Assembly: GCA_015039465.1 (NCBI GenBank)
Contig: MU130578.1
Span: forward strand, 87,832-151,831
Length of the DNA: 64,000 nucleotides
Reading direction: 5' to 3'
Origin: Phlegmacium glaucopus
Taxonomy: Eukaryota > Basidiomycota > Agaricomycetes > Agaricales > Cortinariaceae
Below the pieces are notes generated by a model. It was given only the letters and a program-made list of their open reading frames with translations. It had not been told where the DNA came from and made no database searches. Numbering within the stretch: the stretch's first letter is position 1; each line of letters starts with the position of its first letter. The position numbers were made by a program, and so were the translations under genes. Positions 1-11,700 of this stretch are shown in pieces.

Positions 1-3000
1 CAAGCATCTCAAACTCCTCTGGTTTCATCGAAATCTTAGCTCCAAAACCAACTTTACGAGCGGTCCTCTTGATGAATGACATACGATTCGAATACATGGA
101 ATCGTGGATGGAGGCTGTCTGTGATTGGGTACGTGTAATGGATGCACTGGTAGTAGCTTCCTGAGCAGCTTTGAGTTTACGGCGTTGGCGAAGGTATTTT
201 ATGACGGTCGCATTCATGGCGAATTTGAGCCCGTTGAGAGGTATGAGCCAGATTCCGTTCTAAAATAAAAATGAAAAGAGAGATAAATCACATATTTAAC
301 GCAAATATTCGAGACTATATACCCAGAGGAAAATCAATGCGATCCATAAACCATTGAGAGCATTAACCTGAGTGAAGCCCCAATTGCCATACTTCGCAAT
401 TGCAAACGAAATATACATCAGAATAGCACCCGCCATGACATAGGCCCTAGGAGGAGGTTTTGGGAAGATGAGCCTACGCGAACAAAGGACCGAGATCCAT
501 AGTTGCGACATGTTGGCAACCTGGAAGTACACAAACATGTGCAAATTAGGGTAACTCGGTCGGACCCCTAAGTATAGTCGGAGGAAGGGGATGATAGCGA
601 CCAGTGCAACGCTAAAAAGAAGGAATATCAGTAACTTGAAAAAATGGGTAAAAAAAGAATGAAATGAAACACACGTGGACGCAGTCAAATAAAGTCCATA
701 AAAAACTCCAAACGAGAAAACCTCCGCAAGATCCCAACTAACAGGTTCCACAGAAGGCTCCACCTATCCACCGATAGTGACATAATCGTTCCATAATTCA
801 ACAACGCAATGACCAACATCATGAATGGCGGGAAATCATATTTATATCTGAACGCCAAAATCGTGAACGTAAGCGAAATTTGAATGGCCATCGCACAAGC
901 ACAAATCGAATAGTACCCCAAACGTTGGACGATAATTCGGGATTCTTTGATGGCATGGACGATGGTGGAAAGACCAGGTTCAGTCAAGACGATATCGGCA
1001 GCTCCACGAGCAACATCCGTGGCGCCTTCGACGGCAATGCCCACATTGGCAAGAGACAAAGCAGGAGCATCGTTAGCTCCGCCACCCGTCATAGCACACG
1101 GATGTCCCAACCCTTGCAGACGCTTCATGATCTCATACTTATGTTCAGGGAACACATCCGTAAACCCATCAGCATCCATAATCATCTCATCCAACGATTC
1201 GTATTTGCCTTCAAGTTCAGATACATCCTTCAACACTTTGGCAGGATAAATGTGATCTCCAAGTCCAAGACGACGACCCGTCTCCTTGGCAATCGCAAAT
1301 TGATCAGCTGTAACCATCTTGACGCGTACACCAAGGGACAAAGCCTCATCAATAGTTTGCTTGGTACTATCCTCTCGAAGATGGTCGTAGATGGCGAGAA
1401 GACCAATGAGTTCGAATCCGTTACCCTCGGCTTTGAAATCGTCTCCCTCTATCTCTTCGTATGCAACAGCTAGGGTACGGAGACCGCGCATGGCGTAGTC
1501 TTCGACATCCATCTCTAGCCTGTTCTTGATTTCATCGGTTTTGTTACGCGTGCAAAGCTCCGTGATCACGCCAGTCATACCTTTAGTAACACGTTTTAGC
1601 TTGCCAGTAGTGTCTTCACGGTAGGTAATTTCGGTACGTTTGTTGACATGATTGAAAGGCTTGAAATCGAGCACTCTGATGCCAGCACGAGCACGGGCCG
1701 GGTCACCAATGGCCCGAACAACAGAAATATCAATAGCATCCTGGTTTTCGGTACGAGAAGCGTAGGCAGCGAGGAGAATGACAGCCTCCGCTGGGAAAGG
1801 TCCATAAGTTTGAATATTGCTACGGGTGATGGTAAGTTTGTTGGTGGTAAGTGTTCCGGTTTTATTGGAGCACAGAGTAGTGACACTAGCCAGTTGTTCA
1901 ATAGCGGTGATACGGGTGACAATAGCCTTGTAATTGGCAAGTTTTTGGGCACCAACGGCGAGAGTGACGGAAAGGGCAGTGGGCATGGCGAGTGGGATAC
2001 CACCGATGAGGAGGACAAGGATGTTGTTGAGACCACGACGGTAATCGTAGTGGTAAATGGCATAGAGTACGACAATCTCTGCGAGGACGAATGTACCAAT
2101 AGTGACCAGACAGAAGGAACCAATTTGTGCAATTTTGTGCAAGTGGAAGGTGGTATCATCGTCTTGACCGACGAGGGAAGCAGCACGACCGAAGAAAGTG
2201 TTGGGACCAGTGGAGGTGACGACACCTTTAGCTTCACCCTGTCGACAAGTAAAGCCTCTGAGTGTGAGTATTAGCGCAGGATTTTGACGGTATCAGTCAA
2301 GGAGCAACTTGAACATACGAAAAGCACTGGTCACCTGACTTCTTGGACTCCGGGGGGGATTCACTAGTAAGTGCGACCGACACATCGATGGCTTCCGTGA
2401 GGCGACAGTCTGCAGGGACGATATCACCAATTTTGAACGAGATTATATCACCGGGAACCAAGCCAGAAGATTCTATTTCGCTCCAGTTGCCGTCACGCTT
2501 GACCTTTGTTTTGGGTACAAGAGAGTCCATGATAGATTTGATTGCGTTACCGGCTTTGCGCTCTCGGTAGAAACCAATTAACGAATTGATAAAGAGAAGT
2601 AGAACGATGCCGACGAAAACTGGCCAATTCGGAGCCTTGTGTTGACCGTTGGAAAGAACGATAGCTACAAAGGCGGCAACTTCCATCATCCATGATAACG
2701 GGTTCCACATAAAACTCAGGAACTAGAAAAAGGAGAAGTCCGGTGAAGAAATGTCAGAGGGTTCTTGATTCTCTCTCATACCTGTAGGAAAGCATTTTGT
2801 TTCTCTACTTCGAGTTTGTTGGGACCGAATAGCTCTAGACGACGGTGGGCTTCGTCGTCGGTTAGACCATTCTGGTCATGTTGTTTAAAGACGTCGTCGA
2901 TGAAGACGGTCTCTAGGTCGACTTTTGCCTTATCGTACAAGTCCTCTGCCTTCAGTTCGATCTGTGACAGGGTTGAGCGAGGGAATACAAAGATAGTTTA

Positions 3001-3212
3001 TGACCATACGGACCGTGTCCATATCAACGACAGCCCCTAAAACAATGGAAAGGGTCAATGGCGGCGAAAAATAGTGAAGAAAAATGCGTACTAGTACTAG
3101 GGCCCGCTTCGGGTTGTTCATGACCAAAATCTTTGTACTCCCTCTTCTTCGTCTCTGGCTTAACTTCTGACGATTCTGCAGAAGTGTTCGACTCCTTGTT
3201 GAAAGCACTCAT
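1..3212 (-). pseudogene. Pma1-like plasma-membrane H+-ATPase with lost catalytic motifs (partial, 3' end off window)
   Basis: This is a P3A-type ATPase homologue; active members pump H+ across the plasma membrane using ATP. The start is the ATG at 3210-3212 (MSAFNKES). Exons read roughly as 3092-3212, about 3010-3036, 2782-2961, 2319-2722, 675-2257, 323-611 and 1-259. Most introns have clean GT-AG ends, for example 2258-2318 with GTATGT and CTCAG. The transmembrane, A, P and N domains align well with fungal Pma1, including the C-terminal KYLRQRRK tail. Key residues differ: TGES is TSES (2363-2365), the phosphorylation site DKTGT is NKTGT (Asn codon 1864-1866), TGD is TAD (1306-1308), GDGxND is GGGAND (1081-1083), DPPR is DHLR, the M5 Arg is Gln (880-882) and the M6 LLNDGT Asp is Tyr (793-795). 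A one-base deletion near 765-771 shifts the frame after SVDR, and the second exon's donor is uncertain. Either a decayed paralogue or, if the deletion is an assembly error, a pseudoenzyme. Confidence 0.85.
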
Positions 3213-3749
3213 GGCAGTCTGTTGCAGCGCAGGAGGGAGAGGGTGGATGGGGAGGGGCGTGAGTGCCAAGGCGCGTCAAAATGGGAGTGCGATTAGTATC
3301 ATTATCCCTAGTTGACATCACGGTCACTTACCTGGGGTCGAGGTGTATTTAAGTTCAGCTTTTTTATTCATAGTACAGTCTCCCAGCTGTGCAAGAATAG
3401 ACGCTGAAAATTTCACACAACATAGTACTCGATGAAATTTGTGAGGCGTAGAGCTGGATGTGCCAATGGCACGAAGCAGTGACGAGACAACGACGGCAAG
3501 GATGATATGTTAATATGCTTTGCTGAACAGCAAATTAAAAGGGGGCGCGCGGCGTTGTTAAAGGGATAGTTGAATAAAATTAAAATTTGTGGTACGTTGA
3601 CAGAGGGTCATGTCACAGAACGTGATGCCCGCAGCAAGCGTCGTCCAATCTACACGCCATTCAGGTCCCCCTCAGCGTTATATCTTAGCGTGAATTGCTT
3701 GTTGTTATCCCGCGAACTTGTGAGCGACCAGCAGCTTGCCAATCCAATG
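3213..3749. other. Intergenic region upstream of the ATPase homologue
   Basis: No gene is visible. It holds the presumptive promoter and 5' leader of the minus-strand ATPase homologue and the start of the plus-strand remnant that follows. Apart from a purine/GC patch at 3540-3555, no element stands out. Confidence 0.4.
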
Positions 3750-4265
3750 CATGAATCAAGAGGCTCTCAGTCACCATCGTATGGCGCCTTCTTTACCAAC
3801 GCAAATGTGGTCAACATCAACCAAGGCACATTCACTATCGTTCATGGAAATATGAACGTTTATTCTAGTGAACAGCCATCTCACGTACGTACTAATGTCG
3901 AGTCAATTACAACCCGAAAACTGACTATATTCAAGTGGAATAAGTACCGATGGGTTGACTTCGATCAACGAACACTGCGACATCTAAGTACCAGTTCCAC
4001 TGGTATTGTGACCATGGAGGCGGAGCCGATGACACTGACCTCGCGTGTTGAAATATATCGCATTCATTGGTACACTGGCGGGGATAAGAAAGACATTTTT
4101 GACAATCATCTGGAATTTGCCAAATCACCGTGTGTTTTGTTACCTTGCCATACCGTTTCAATATTTCTGACACATACTATAAAGATTGGCTCGTCGGCCA
4201 GATATATCCCAGTTCCTTGGAACTTCTATTGATCATGAGGATGACGACCGATTTATTGTCCTTTC
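3750..4265 (+). pseudogene. Remnant of an agaricomycete hypothetical protein (N-terminal VNINQGTFT... segment)
   Basis: Starting at the ATG near 3750 (MHESRGSQSPSYG) the reading frame gives a segment with NVVNINQGTFTIVHGNMNVY. This resembles the N-terminal beta-rich stretch that precedes many agaricomycete proteins of unknown function and some STAND proteins (recalled, not searched). A plausible donor GTACGT follows SEQPSH near 3888. Downstream an open stretch with KWNKYRWVDFDQRTL and RVEIYRIHW continues to about 4232, then fragments into other frames. No complete gene can be assembled, so it is probably a decayed or very intron-rich gene. It lies directly upstream of the mini-intron array, which could belong to the same transcription unit. 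Function unknown. Confidence 0.4.
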
Positions 4266-4974
4266 TGGTGGTATGAGTGTAGCCTTACAAATTTTACATG
4301 TTCCTCATATTTCAGCTCTGCAGGTCCTTTGTCCTTGTCAAATGTTTTCATCGGAAGTTGTGCAGACTTAGAAATAATAAAGATAGCCTCTGTATGTTCT
4401 AATTTATTGAGTTTCTGCCTTCCTTTCATGATGTTAACTGACCACTGCTCAGTTTTTTCAATTAATGGTGAGCACTTATATTTATATATATATCTGGGGG
4501 GAAAAAACTGGGAAATTGTAGGACATATTCAGTGCAATCCCCTTCACTGTGTTACTGTGGAGTTGGTCAATATTTTGGGACCTACCCATGTTTTCTCCAG
4601 GTTATTCACTTCTTGTTGACATTGTTCTCCTTGAATCATATAGCTTGCTAGCAAGTTCCCAAGGGGCTAGCAAGAGGGTAATATATAATCATTGAGCAAT
4701 ATAAAACCATGAAATGTGTACTAATTTGTTCATCATAGGGTCCTGATATTGTAAATTTCCATGCAAGGCTACAAGATCAGATATGTGAGTAATGTGGCCT
4801 TCAGTGAAGAAGTAGAAAGAGACTCACTGTGGTTCATGATGTAGCATCTGGTGATATGGAAAGAATTTTGCATTTCAGGCCAGACATGGTCATCTTAAGA
4901 GAGACTGTTAGAAGGGGCTTTAAGGTGGTAAGAAAAATGGTCAGTAACTACAATCAATCCTAGTTATCATCTCT
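4266..4974. other. AT-rich stretch with isolated splice-like exons, no complete gene
   Basis: Short open stretches bounded by AG and GTGAGT occur (for example about 4739-4782 on the plus strand, ending at GTGAGTAATG). They cannot be joined with confidence. They may be the exons linking the remnant at 3750 to the array that follows. Confidence 0.25.
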
Positions 4975-6215
4975 AGCTGACAACAATGACCCCTCTCTGC
5001 ATTACAGTTTGTGAGTGTTCTCTCTCCTGGCTGTCATTGCTAGCTGACAGCAGTGGCATCTCTCTGCATTTCAGGATGTGAGTTCTCCTCTTAGCTATCA
5101 TTCCTAGCTGACAACAATGGCCTCTGCATTGCAGGATGTGAATGCTTGCTCTCCTGGTTGTCATCTCCTAGCTGACAACAATGACCTCTCTTTGCATTGC
5201 AGGATGTAAGTGCACTCTCTCCTGGCTGTCATTCCTAACTTACAATAATGATCTCTCTCTGCATTCCAGTGGGTGAGTGCTCCCACTCCTGGCTATCATC
5301 CCTAACTGACAACAATGACCTCTTTCTGCATTGCAGGATGTTAGTGCTCTCTTTTGGCTGTCATCCCTATCTGACAACAATGACCTTACTCTGCATTGCA
5401 GTCTGTGAGTGCTCTCTCCTGCCTGTCCAAGTCATCCCTAGCTGACAACAATGACCTCTCTCTGCATTGCAGTCTGTGAGTGCTCTCTCTACTGGCTGTC
5501 ATTCTTAGCTGACAATAATGACCTCCCTGCATTGCAGTTTGTGAGTGCTCTCTCTCCTGGCCATCATCCCTAGCTGACAACAAAGGCCTCTCTCTGCATT
5601 GCAGTTTGTGAGTGCTCTCTCCTGCCTGTCCAAGTCATCCCTAGCTGACAACAATGACCTCTCTCTGTATTGCAGTGGGTGAGTGCTCTCTCTCTCCTCC
5701 CTGTCATCTCTAGCTGACAACAATGATCTCTCTCTGCATTGCAGTTTGTGAGTGTTCTCACTCCTGGATGTCATCTTTAGCTGACAAAATGACCTTTCCC
5801 TGCATTTCAGTGGGTGAGTATGCTCTCTCCTATCATCCCCACCTGACAACAATGATATTTCTGGATTGCAGTTTGTGAGTGTTCTCTCTCTGGCTGTCAT
5901 CTCTAGCTAACAACAATGACCTCTCTCTGCATTGGAGTTTGTGAGTGCTCTTTCCCCTGGCTGTCATCCCTAGCTGACAACAATGACCTCTCTCTGCATT
6001 GCAGTTTGTGAGTAGTCTTCCTCCTGGCTGTCATCCCTAGCTGACAACAATGTCCTCTCTCTGCATTGCAGTTTGTGAGTCCTCTCCCTCCCTGGCTATC
6101 ATCTCTAGCTGACAACAATGTCCTCTTTCTGCATTGCAGGATGTGAGTGCTCTTTCTCCTGATTGTCATCCTCAGTTGACAACAATGGCCTCTGTCTTTA
6201 TTTCAGTTGGTGAGG
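4975..6215 (+). repeat. Tandem array of about 19 units of 60-72 bp, each resembling a mini-intron
   Basis: About 19 head-to-tail copies occur. In plus orientation each reads GTGAGTGCTCTCTC, then CTGTCATCCCTAGCTGACAA, then AATGACCTCTCTCTGCATTG, then CAG plus three variable bases, then GTGAGT again. A unit therefore contains a strong 5' splice site (GTGAGT, also GTAAGT and GTTAGT), a CTGAC branch-site consensus about 30 nt before the acceptor, a pyrimidine-rich tract and a CAG acceptor. The 3 nt between acceptor and next donor vary (TTT, TCT, GAT, TGG, TTG) while the splice signals are kept in nearly all copies; one acceptor near 5930 reads GGAG. Antisense open frames here are periodicity artefacts. 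What it does is unknown: a satellite, or an expanded intron in a transcript. Confidence 0.9.
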
Positions 6216-6990
6216 AACTTACCTCAATTCTCTTGGCTATTTTCCCTATTGAGCTACTTCTATGCTACATGCTACTAACCAGGCCCTCAACAACTCAACA
6301 TCTGAAATTGAAGAATTCAGTGATGGTTAGTTTTTCAGTGTACTTATCTTCCTGGTTTGATTATGATATGGTCATTCAGATGCAATGCACATAGATTCAG
6401 TGAGTACTTCCTCCTGGTTGTCATCCCTATTTGACTATAACAACCTCACAGGATGTAGGTGTTATCTGACCTGGCTATCATTCTTAGCTGATAAAAATAT
6501 CCTCTTTCCATATTATAGCTTGTCAGTGTTTTCTCTATTATCATTCTATATTGCTATGCTTAATGTTACTAATTAGTTTTCAAACAACTCAACATCTGGG
6601 ATTGAAGAACTTTGTGATGGTCAGCCTGTCTATCCATGTTTTCTTCATTTTGTGATTATAATATGATCATTCAGATGCAATGCATGTAGATTATGTGAGT
6701 GCTCCCTTCTGGCTATCATCTATAGCTGATAATATCTCTCTATATCACAGTTTGTGAGTATGTTATCACCTCTCTATCATTGTACTACAGCATAATTTTA
6801 TGCTTAATGCTATCAATCAGGTTTCAAACAACTCAACATATGGAATGCAAGAATCCAGTGATGGTGAGTGTGTCTATTCATGATATCTTTCTTTTGTGAT
6901 TATGATACTGGTATTCAGGATGGAATGCATGTGGATTCCTGCTCCTGGCTCCAACAAGGGGATTTTCAATGTTGGGAGTTCAGAGAGGAG
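6216..6990 (+). repeat. Degenerate higher-order repeat, three copies of about 240-300 bp
   Basis: Three diverged copies follow the array. Each contains an ACAACTCAACAT block, an exon-like tail ending GTGATG before a GTTAGT or GTGAGT-like donor (near 6321, 6616 and 6863), and a GATTATGATATGGTCATTCAG then ATGCAATGCA block. The middle part of each copy contains one or two degenerate mini-intron units like those upstream. The layout looks like a duplicated exon-intron cassette. No long open frame survives. Confidence 0.6.
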
Positions 6991-8790
6991 ATGCTGGGAT
7001 GTAGATGATTACATTTAGAATTCTACACTACCTGAAATTTCTACTATACAGTGAAGTTGGTCTACTTGTTTTGTGGGCTGATGCTTTGTATGGCAGTACT
7101 AGTCTATATTTATTACCTATTTTTAATATTTACATTTCATTTACAAAAATTATAATAACTGAGAGGTCTTTACACTCCTCAGGTTGTTCTATATGAGATC
7201 TGTATGGAATGACTTTTGGTGAGTCCCCAGCCATTTTCTCATTCCATAGGCACCATGGATTCCATATGGATGGAGTCCATCTGTATATTCCACCCCCTAT
7301 TTTATAGAATCCATATGGACTAACCTAGGGAGGGTAAAGTGAATGAAACATGTAGAGTAGTCATAGATGGCTTGTAGAATAACATAGGTGGCTTGTAGAA
7401 TATGCAGACTTAATGTTAAGTTATAGGAGAAACGTTGGAAGGATTTTGGAATGGATGGAACAGAACTGGACTGTAACAGAAAGGACTATGGCCTCAGCAT
7501 ATGTGCTGTGCTGCCCAACTCCTATGATGTCCTGATTTCAGAACCAGAAGAAGAAGGAACAAGACAGAAGCCACAGATCATCCACTCAGAGCATAGGTGA
7601 TCTTAATTGAAAAATAGAATTGTCAACAAACCATTCAGATAAAAAAAGAGTATTTGAATGATGCACAAAAGACAGAACAGATGTCAAAATAGGAATGGAT
7701 GTCATAAGTGCAACTAAGTTTGACCTGGCCAAACTAAGAAAATTATTGAGCCCCCAATGTCAATCATAGCTGACATCCAAATTGTCTGGATCTCTTTTGT
7801 CCTTAACATTCTGAATTGTTGAACATAAAAGGCTTCCTAAGCATAAAACTTGATCAAATGAAGGCCTTCCAGCACTTACAAACCTGTCTGTCTGCAAATA
7901 TAAAACCTTTCTTCATTGTGTGAACATCAATTTGACCTATACATATTGGACAGGAAAGGTGAATATAAAGGCCTGTGTAATGATCATGTGTGAGTGAGAA
8001 TTAGATAATTTAGACAGCAGAGCCTTACTCCAAGACTAATGAGAGTTGAGTAACCCAACTGAACAAAATGTGAGATTTGAATTTTGTATGCATGAAACTG
8101 AAAACCTGACTGACATTTCCAAGTAGCAACCCAATGATGTTTGCTAACTGAATCCACATTTAGTAAACATTTCAACAAAACCTCTGTGTTCTAAACAATA
8201 TATCACACCCCTAGATTGGAGCAACCTATACACTACAGTGTTTTTTAGTGAAGAATACTTCATGCAGCAGAAAGAAAAATAGCCTACTTGTGTGCAAACC
8301 CAGAAAATATATCTAATCTTGAGCCTTGTGTCTGGTATCCATAGTTGATATTTGTGCTCTTGAGTCTTCCTAGTAGTGTTCAAAGGTCAGTCAATGTGAT
8401 CACAAAAAACCATGACTGTGACCAGTCAATTGAAAAACCAGTCACAGGTCAAGTTGTTTTTAAAATTAAAAACCACAAAATGACCAAATATTGACTGGTT
8501 TTAGTTTAAACTGGTCATTTGTGCACCCTAAAAATAGCTTCAGACAGCCCTTTAGATCATCAAAAAGCAGATATTGCCCACCACCACTGAAATAGAGGAA
8601 TATATTCCAATAGATCATGGCCTGAATGTTTGTTGTACTTTTGAGTTGGAAATGAAAGTTCTAAAGTTTGTTAAAAACTGGACCTTGTGTATAATTTTCT
8701 ACTAAAAATTTGGAATCCAATTTTTTGTTCCAAAACATAATGCAACTAAAAGTCAACAAGGTAGAGAACAAACACTATTAACACACTACT
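6991..8790. other. AT-rich spacer, no gene recognised
   Basis: Nothing coding can be supported. At 7210-7330 there are several ATGGATTCCATATGG-like palindromic words, also seen around 59600-59700, which may be a dispersed repeat. 8374-8530 may be a small transposon. The 3' end of the NB-ARC/TPR gene abuts the right end. Confidence 0.4.
8374..8530. mobile_element. Possible small hAT-like MITE
   Basis: It starts TAGTGTTCAAAGGTCAG and ends GACCAGT-like in inverted form (ACTGGTCATTTGTGCACCCTA). The interior alternates GACCAGTCA and TGACTGGT words. The left end matches that of the MITE at 59065-59592 (TAGTGTTTGAAGG; right end TAGTGTTCAAAAG in inverted form). No matching 8-bp target duplication was found, so the borders are tentative. 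Confidence 0.35.
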
Positions 8791-11700
8791 TCAATCTCTT
8801 CCTACTCTCTCCCTTGTAGTTACAACTTCAAGCTCTAATTTCTCTGCTTCATTCCATCTTCCCTGATGCCTATATGTGCTTGATAGATTTTCCATGCTGT
8901 TGAGGGTGTCTGGATGTTCTGCACCAAGCAGCTTCTGGTTCATATCCATGACTTGAACCTGCAGCTGCTCTGCCTCATTCCACCTTCTCTGATCGCTGTA
9001 TGTGCATGCTAGATGTGCCATGCTGTTGAGGGTGTTTGGATGTTCTGCACTCAGCAGCTTGTGGTTCATATCCATAACTTGAACCTGCAGCTGCTCTGCC
9101 TCATTCCACCTTCTCTGATTGCTGTATGTGCATGCTAGATGTGCCATACTGTTGAAGGTGTCTGGNNNNNNNNNNNNNNNNNNNNNNNNNNNNNNNNNNN
9201 NNNNNNNNNNNNNNNNNNNNNNNNNNNNNNNNNNNNNNNNNNNNNNNNNNNNNNNNNNNNNNNNNNNNNNNNNNNNNNNNNNNNNNNNNNNNNNNNNNNN
9301 NNNNNNNNNNNNNNNNNNNNNNNNNNNNNNNNNNNNNNNNNNNNNNNNNNNNNNNNNNNNNNNNNNNNNNNNNNNNNNNNNNNNNNNNNNNNNNNNNNNN
9401 NNNNNNNNNNNNNNNNNNNNNNNNNNNNNNNNNNNNNNNNNNNNNNNNNNNNNNNNNNNNNNNNNNNNNNNNNNNNNNNNNNNNNNNNNNNNNNNNNNNN
9501 NNNNNNNNNNNNNNNNNNNNNNNNNNNNNNNNNNNNNNNNNNNNNNNNNNNNNNNNNNNNNNNNNNNNNNNNNNNNNNNNNNNNNNNNNNNNNNNNNNNN
9601 NNNNNNNNNNNNNNNNNNNNNNNNNNNNNNNNNNNNNNNNNNNNNNNNNNNNNNNNNNNNNNNNNNNNNNNNNNNNNNNNNNNNNNNNNNNNNNNNNNNN
9701 NNNNNNNNNNNNNNNNNNNNNNNNNNNNNNNNNNNNNNNNNNNNNNNNNNNNNNNNNNNNNNNNNNNNNNNNNNNNNNNNNNNNNNNNNNNNNNNNNNNN
9801 NNNNNNNNNNNNNNNNNNNNNNNNNNNNNNNNNNNNNNNNNNNNNNNNNNNNNNNNNNNNNNNNNNNNNNNNNNNNNNNNNNNNNNNNNNNNNNNNNNNN
9901 NNNNNNNNNNNNNNNNNNNNNNNNNNNNNNNNNNNNNNNNNNNNNNNNNNNNNNNNNNNNNNNNNNNNNNNNNNNNNNNNNNNNNNNNNNNNNNNNNNTC
10001 TTGCTCATGTCCATAACTTGAACCTCCAGCTGCTCTGCTTTATTCCACCTTCCCTGATTCCTGTATGTGCTTGCCAGATTTGCCATACTGTTGAGGGTGT
10101 TTGGATGTTCTGCACCAAGCAGCCTCTTGCTCATGTCCATAACTTGAACCTCCAGTTGTTCTGCCTCATTCCACCTTCCCTGATTACTGTATGTGCTTGC
10201 TAGATGTGCCATACTGTTGAGGGTGTTTGGGTGTTCTACACCAAGCAGCTTCTTGGTCATATCCAGAACTTGAACCTGCAGCTGCTCTGCCTCATTCCAC
10301 CTTCCCTGATTCCTGTATGTACTTGCTAGATTTGCCATACTGTTGAGGGTGCCTGGATGTTCTACACCAAACAGCTTCTTGTTCATATCCATAACTTGAA
10401 CCTCCAGCTGCTCTGCCTCCTTCCACCTTCCCTGATAACTGTATGTGTTTGCTAGATGTGCCATACTGGTGAATATGTCTGGATGTTCTGCACCAAGCAG
10501 CTTCTTCCTCATGTTCATAACTTGAACCTGCAGCTGCTCTGCCTCACTCCACCTTCCCTGATTCTTGTATGTGCTTGCTAGATTGGCCATACTGGTGAGG
10601 GTATATGGATGTTCTGCACCAAGTAGCTCCTTTCTCATGCCCATAACTTGAACCCCCAGATGCTCTGCATTGTCCCAGTCTCCATTCTCCTCCATTACTA
10701 GTGAAAAATTGGTCCATTTATCATCACAGTACTGCTCAATATATCCTATCTGCCTTCTATGTAACTTGTTGGCCTTAATATGTGGAAGAATCAACCGTCG
10801 CAGTGCATAATCCTGACTTTCAAATCTCCATGGAATTGCACAGGACAAGATTATGCTTCCCATCTGACACATTCTTTGCTGCTCAGATTTTGACATTCTC
10901 TCTTGACTCCAGTAATGCACCAGAGGATGAACAGACAACATTTTAGATGATTGTCCTCTTTTTATCAATGAGAATGAAAGAAGGACACTGATTCCTTGTC
11001 CAAATATGAACTCATCCCAGTGACCATCATTGTCCAAACCAAGCAGAGTATAATCCAGTGAAGTGATTGCCTGAGGTAACCTTTCAGCTACATCACTATC
11101 AATAACATATTTGATGGCCTCTTCAGCAGCAGATCGGAATATATCTTTAGAAATATTGCTATGATGATAGAAAGCACATATTTGAAGTATTAGAATTGCA
11201 GCCTGGGCTGCTTGTGCATCTCCAGCAGTGGAATGACCACTGGCCCTCTTTTCTATTTCTTTGAAAGAAAGATCCCAAGTGCCATACACTGTTTTATTAT
11301 ACTTTGATGCCCCTGTGAATGTAGCATCTGACATAAGAGCCTGACGATGCACTGAGAATTGCCTCAGATATTGATCAATATCACATCTCCCAGCCATAAT
11401 ATAGGCCCCAGCATGATCAATAGCAAGAGGAATGCAGCCAAGTTCAGTCACAATCTTTTTGCCAGCTTCTAGATGCTCAGGCAATGGATGCAAATAGCTA
11501 GCTTTGAGAAGAAGAGTTATAGCATCTGGTACCTCCATTTCATGGATCTCAATGTTGTTCCCAAATGATACAATCCTTCCCATGGATTGGTTTCTGCTAG
11601 TAATGAGAATGTTACCTCTGTTGCATGGGGGAATGAACTTGTCCACCACCTCTGGAGGAGGATCATCAGCATTATCAAACACAATCAACCATTCTTCTTG

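Noticed and set aside
1596..2274. Overlapping open frames on both strands within the ATPase homologue
   Set aside because: Shadows of the conserved ATPase frame, which has clear family motifs.
4973..6169. Several antisense open frames with similar peptides in the mini-intron array
   Set aside because: They only reflect the tandem period; the repeated peptides have no independent start signals or coding composition.
8374..8530. 8-bp target duplication of the small MITE
   Set aside because: CTTCCTAG and AAAATAGC do not match at any nearby offset; kept only as a tentative element.
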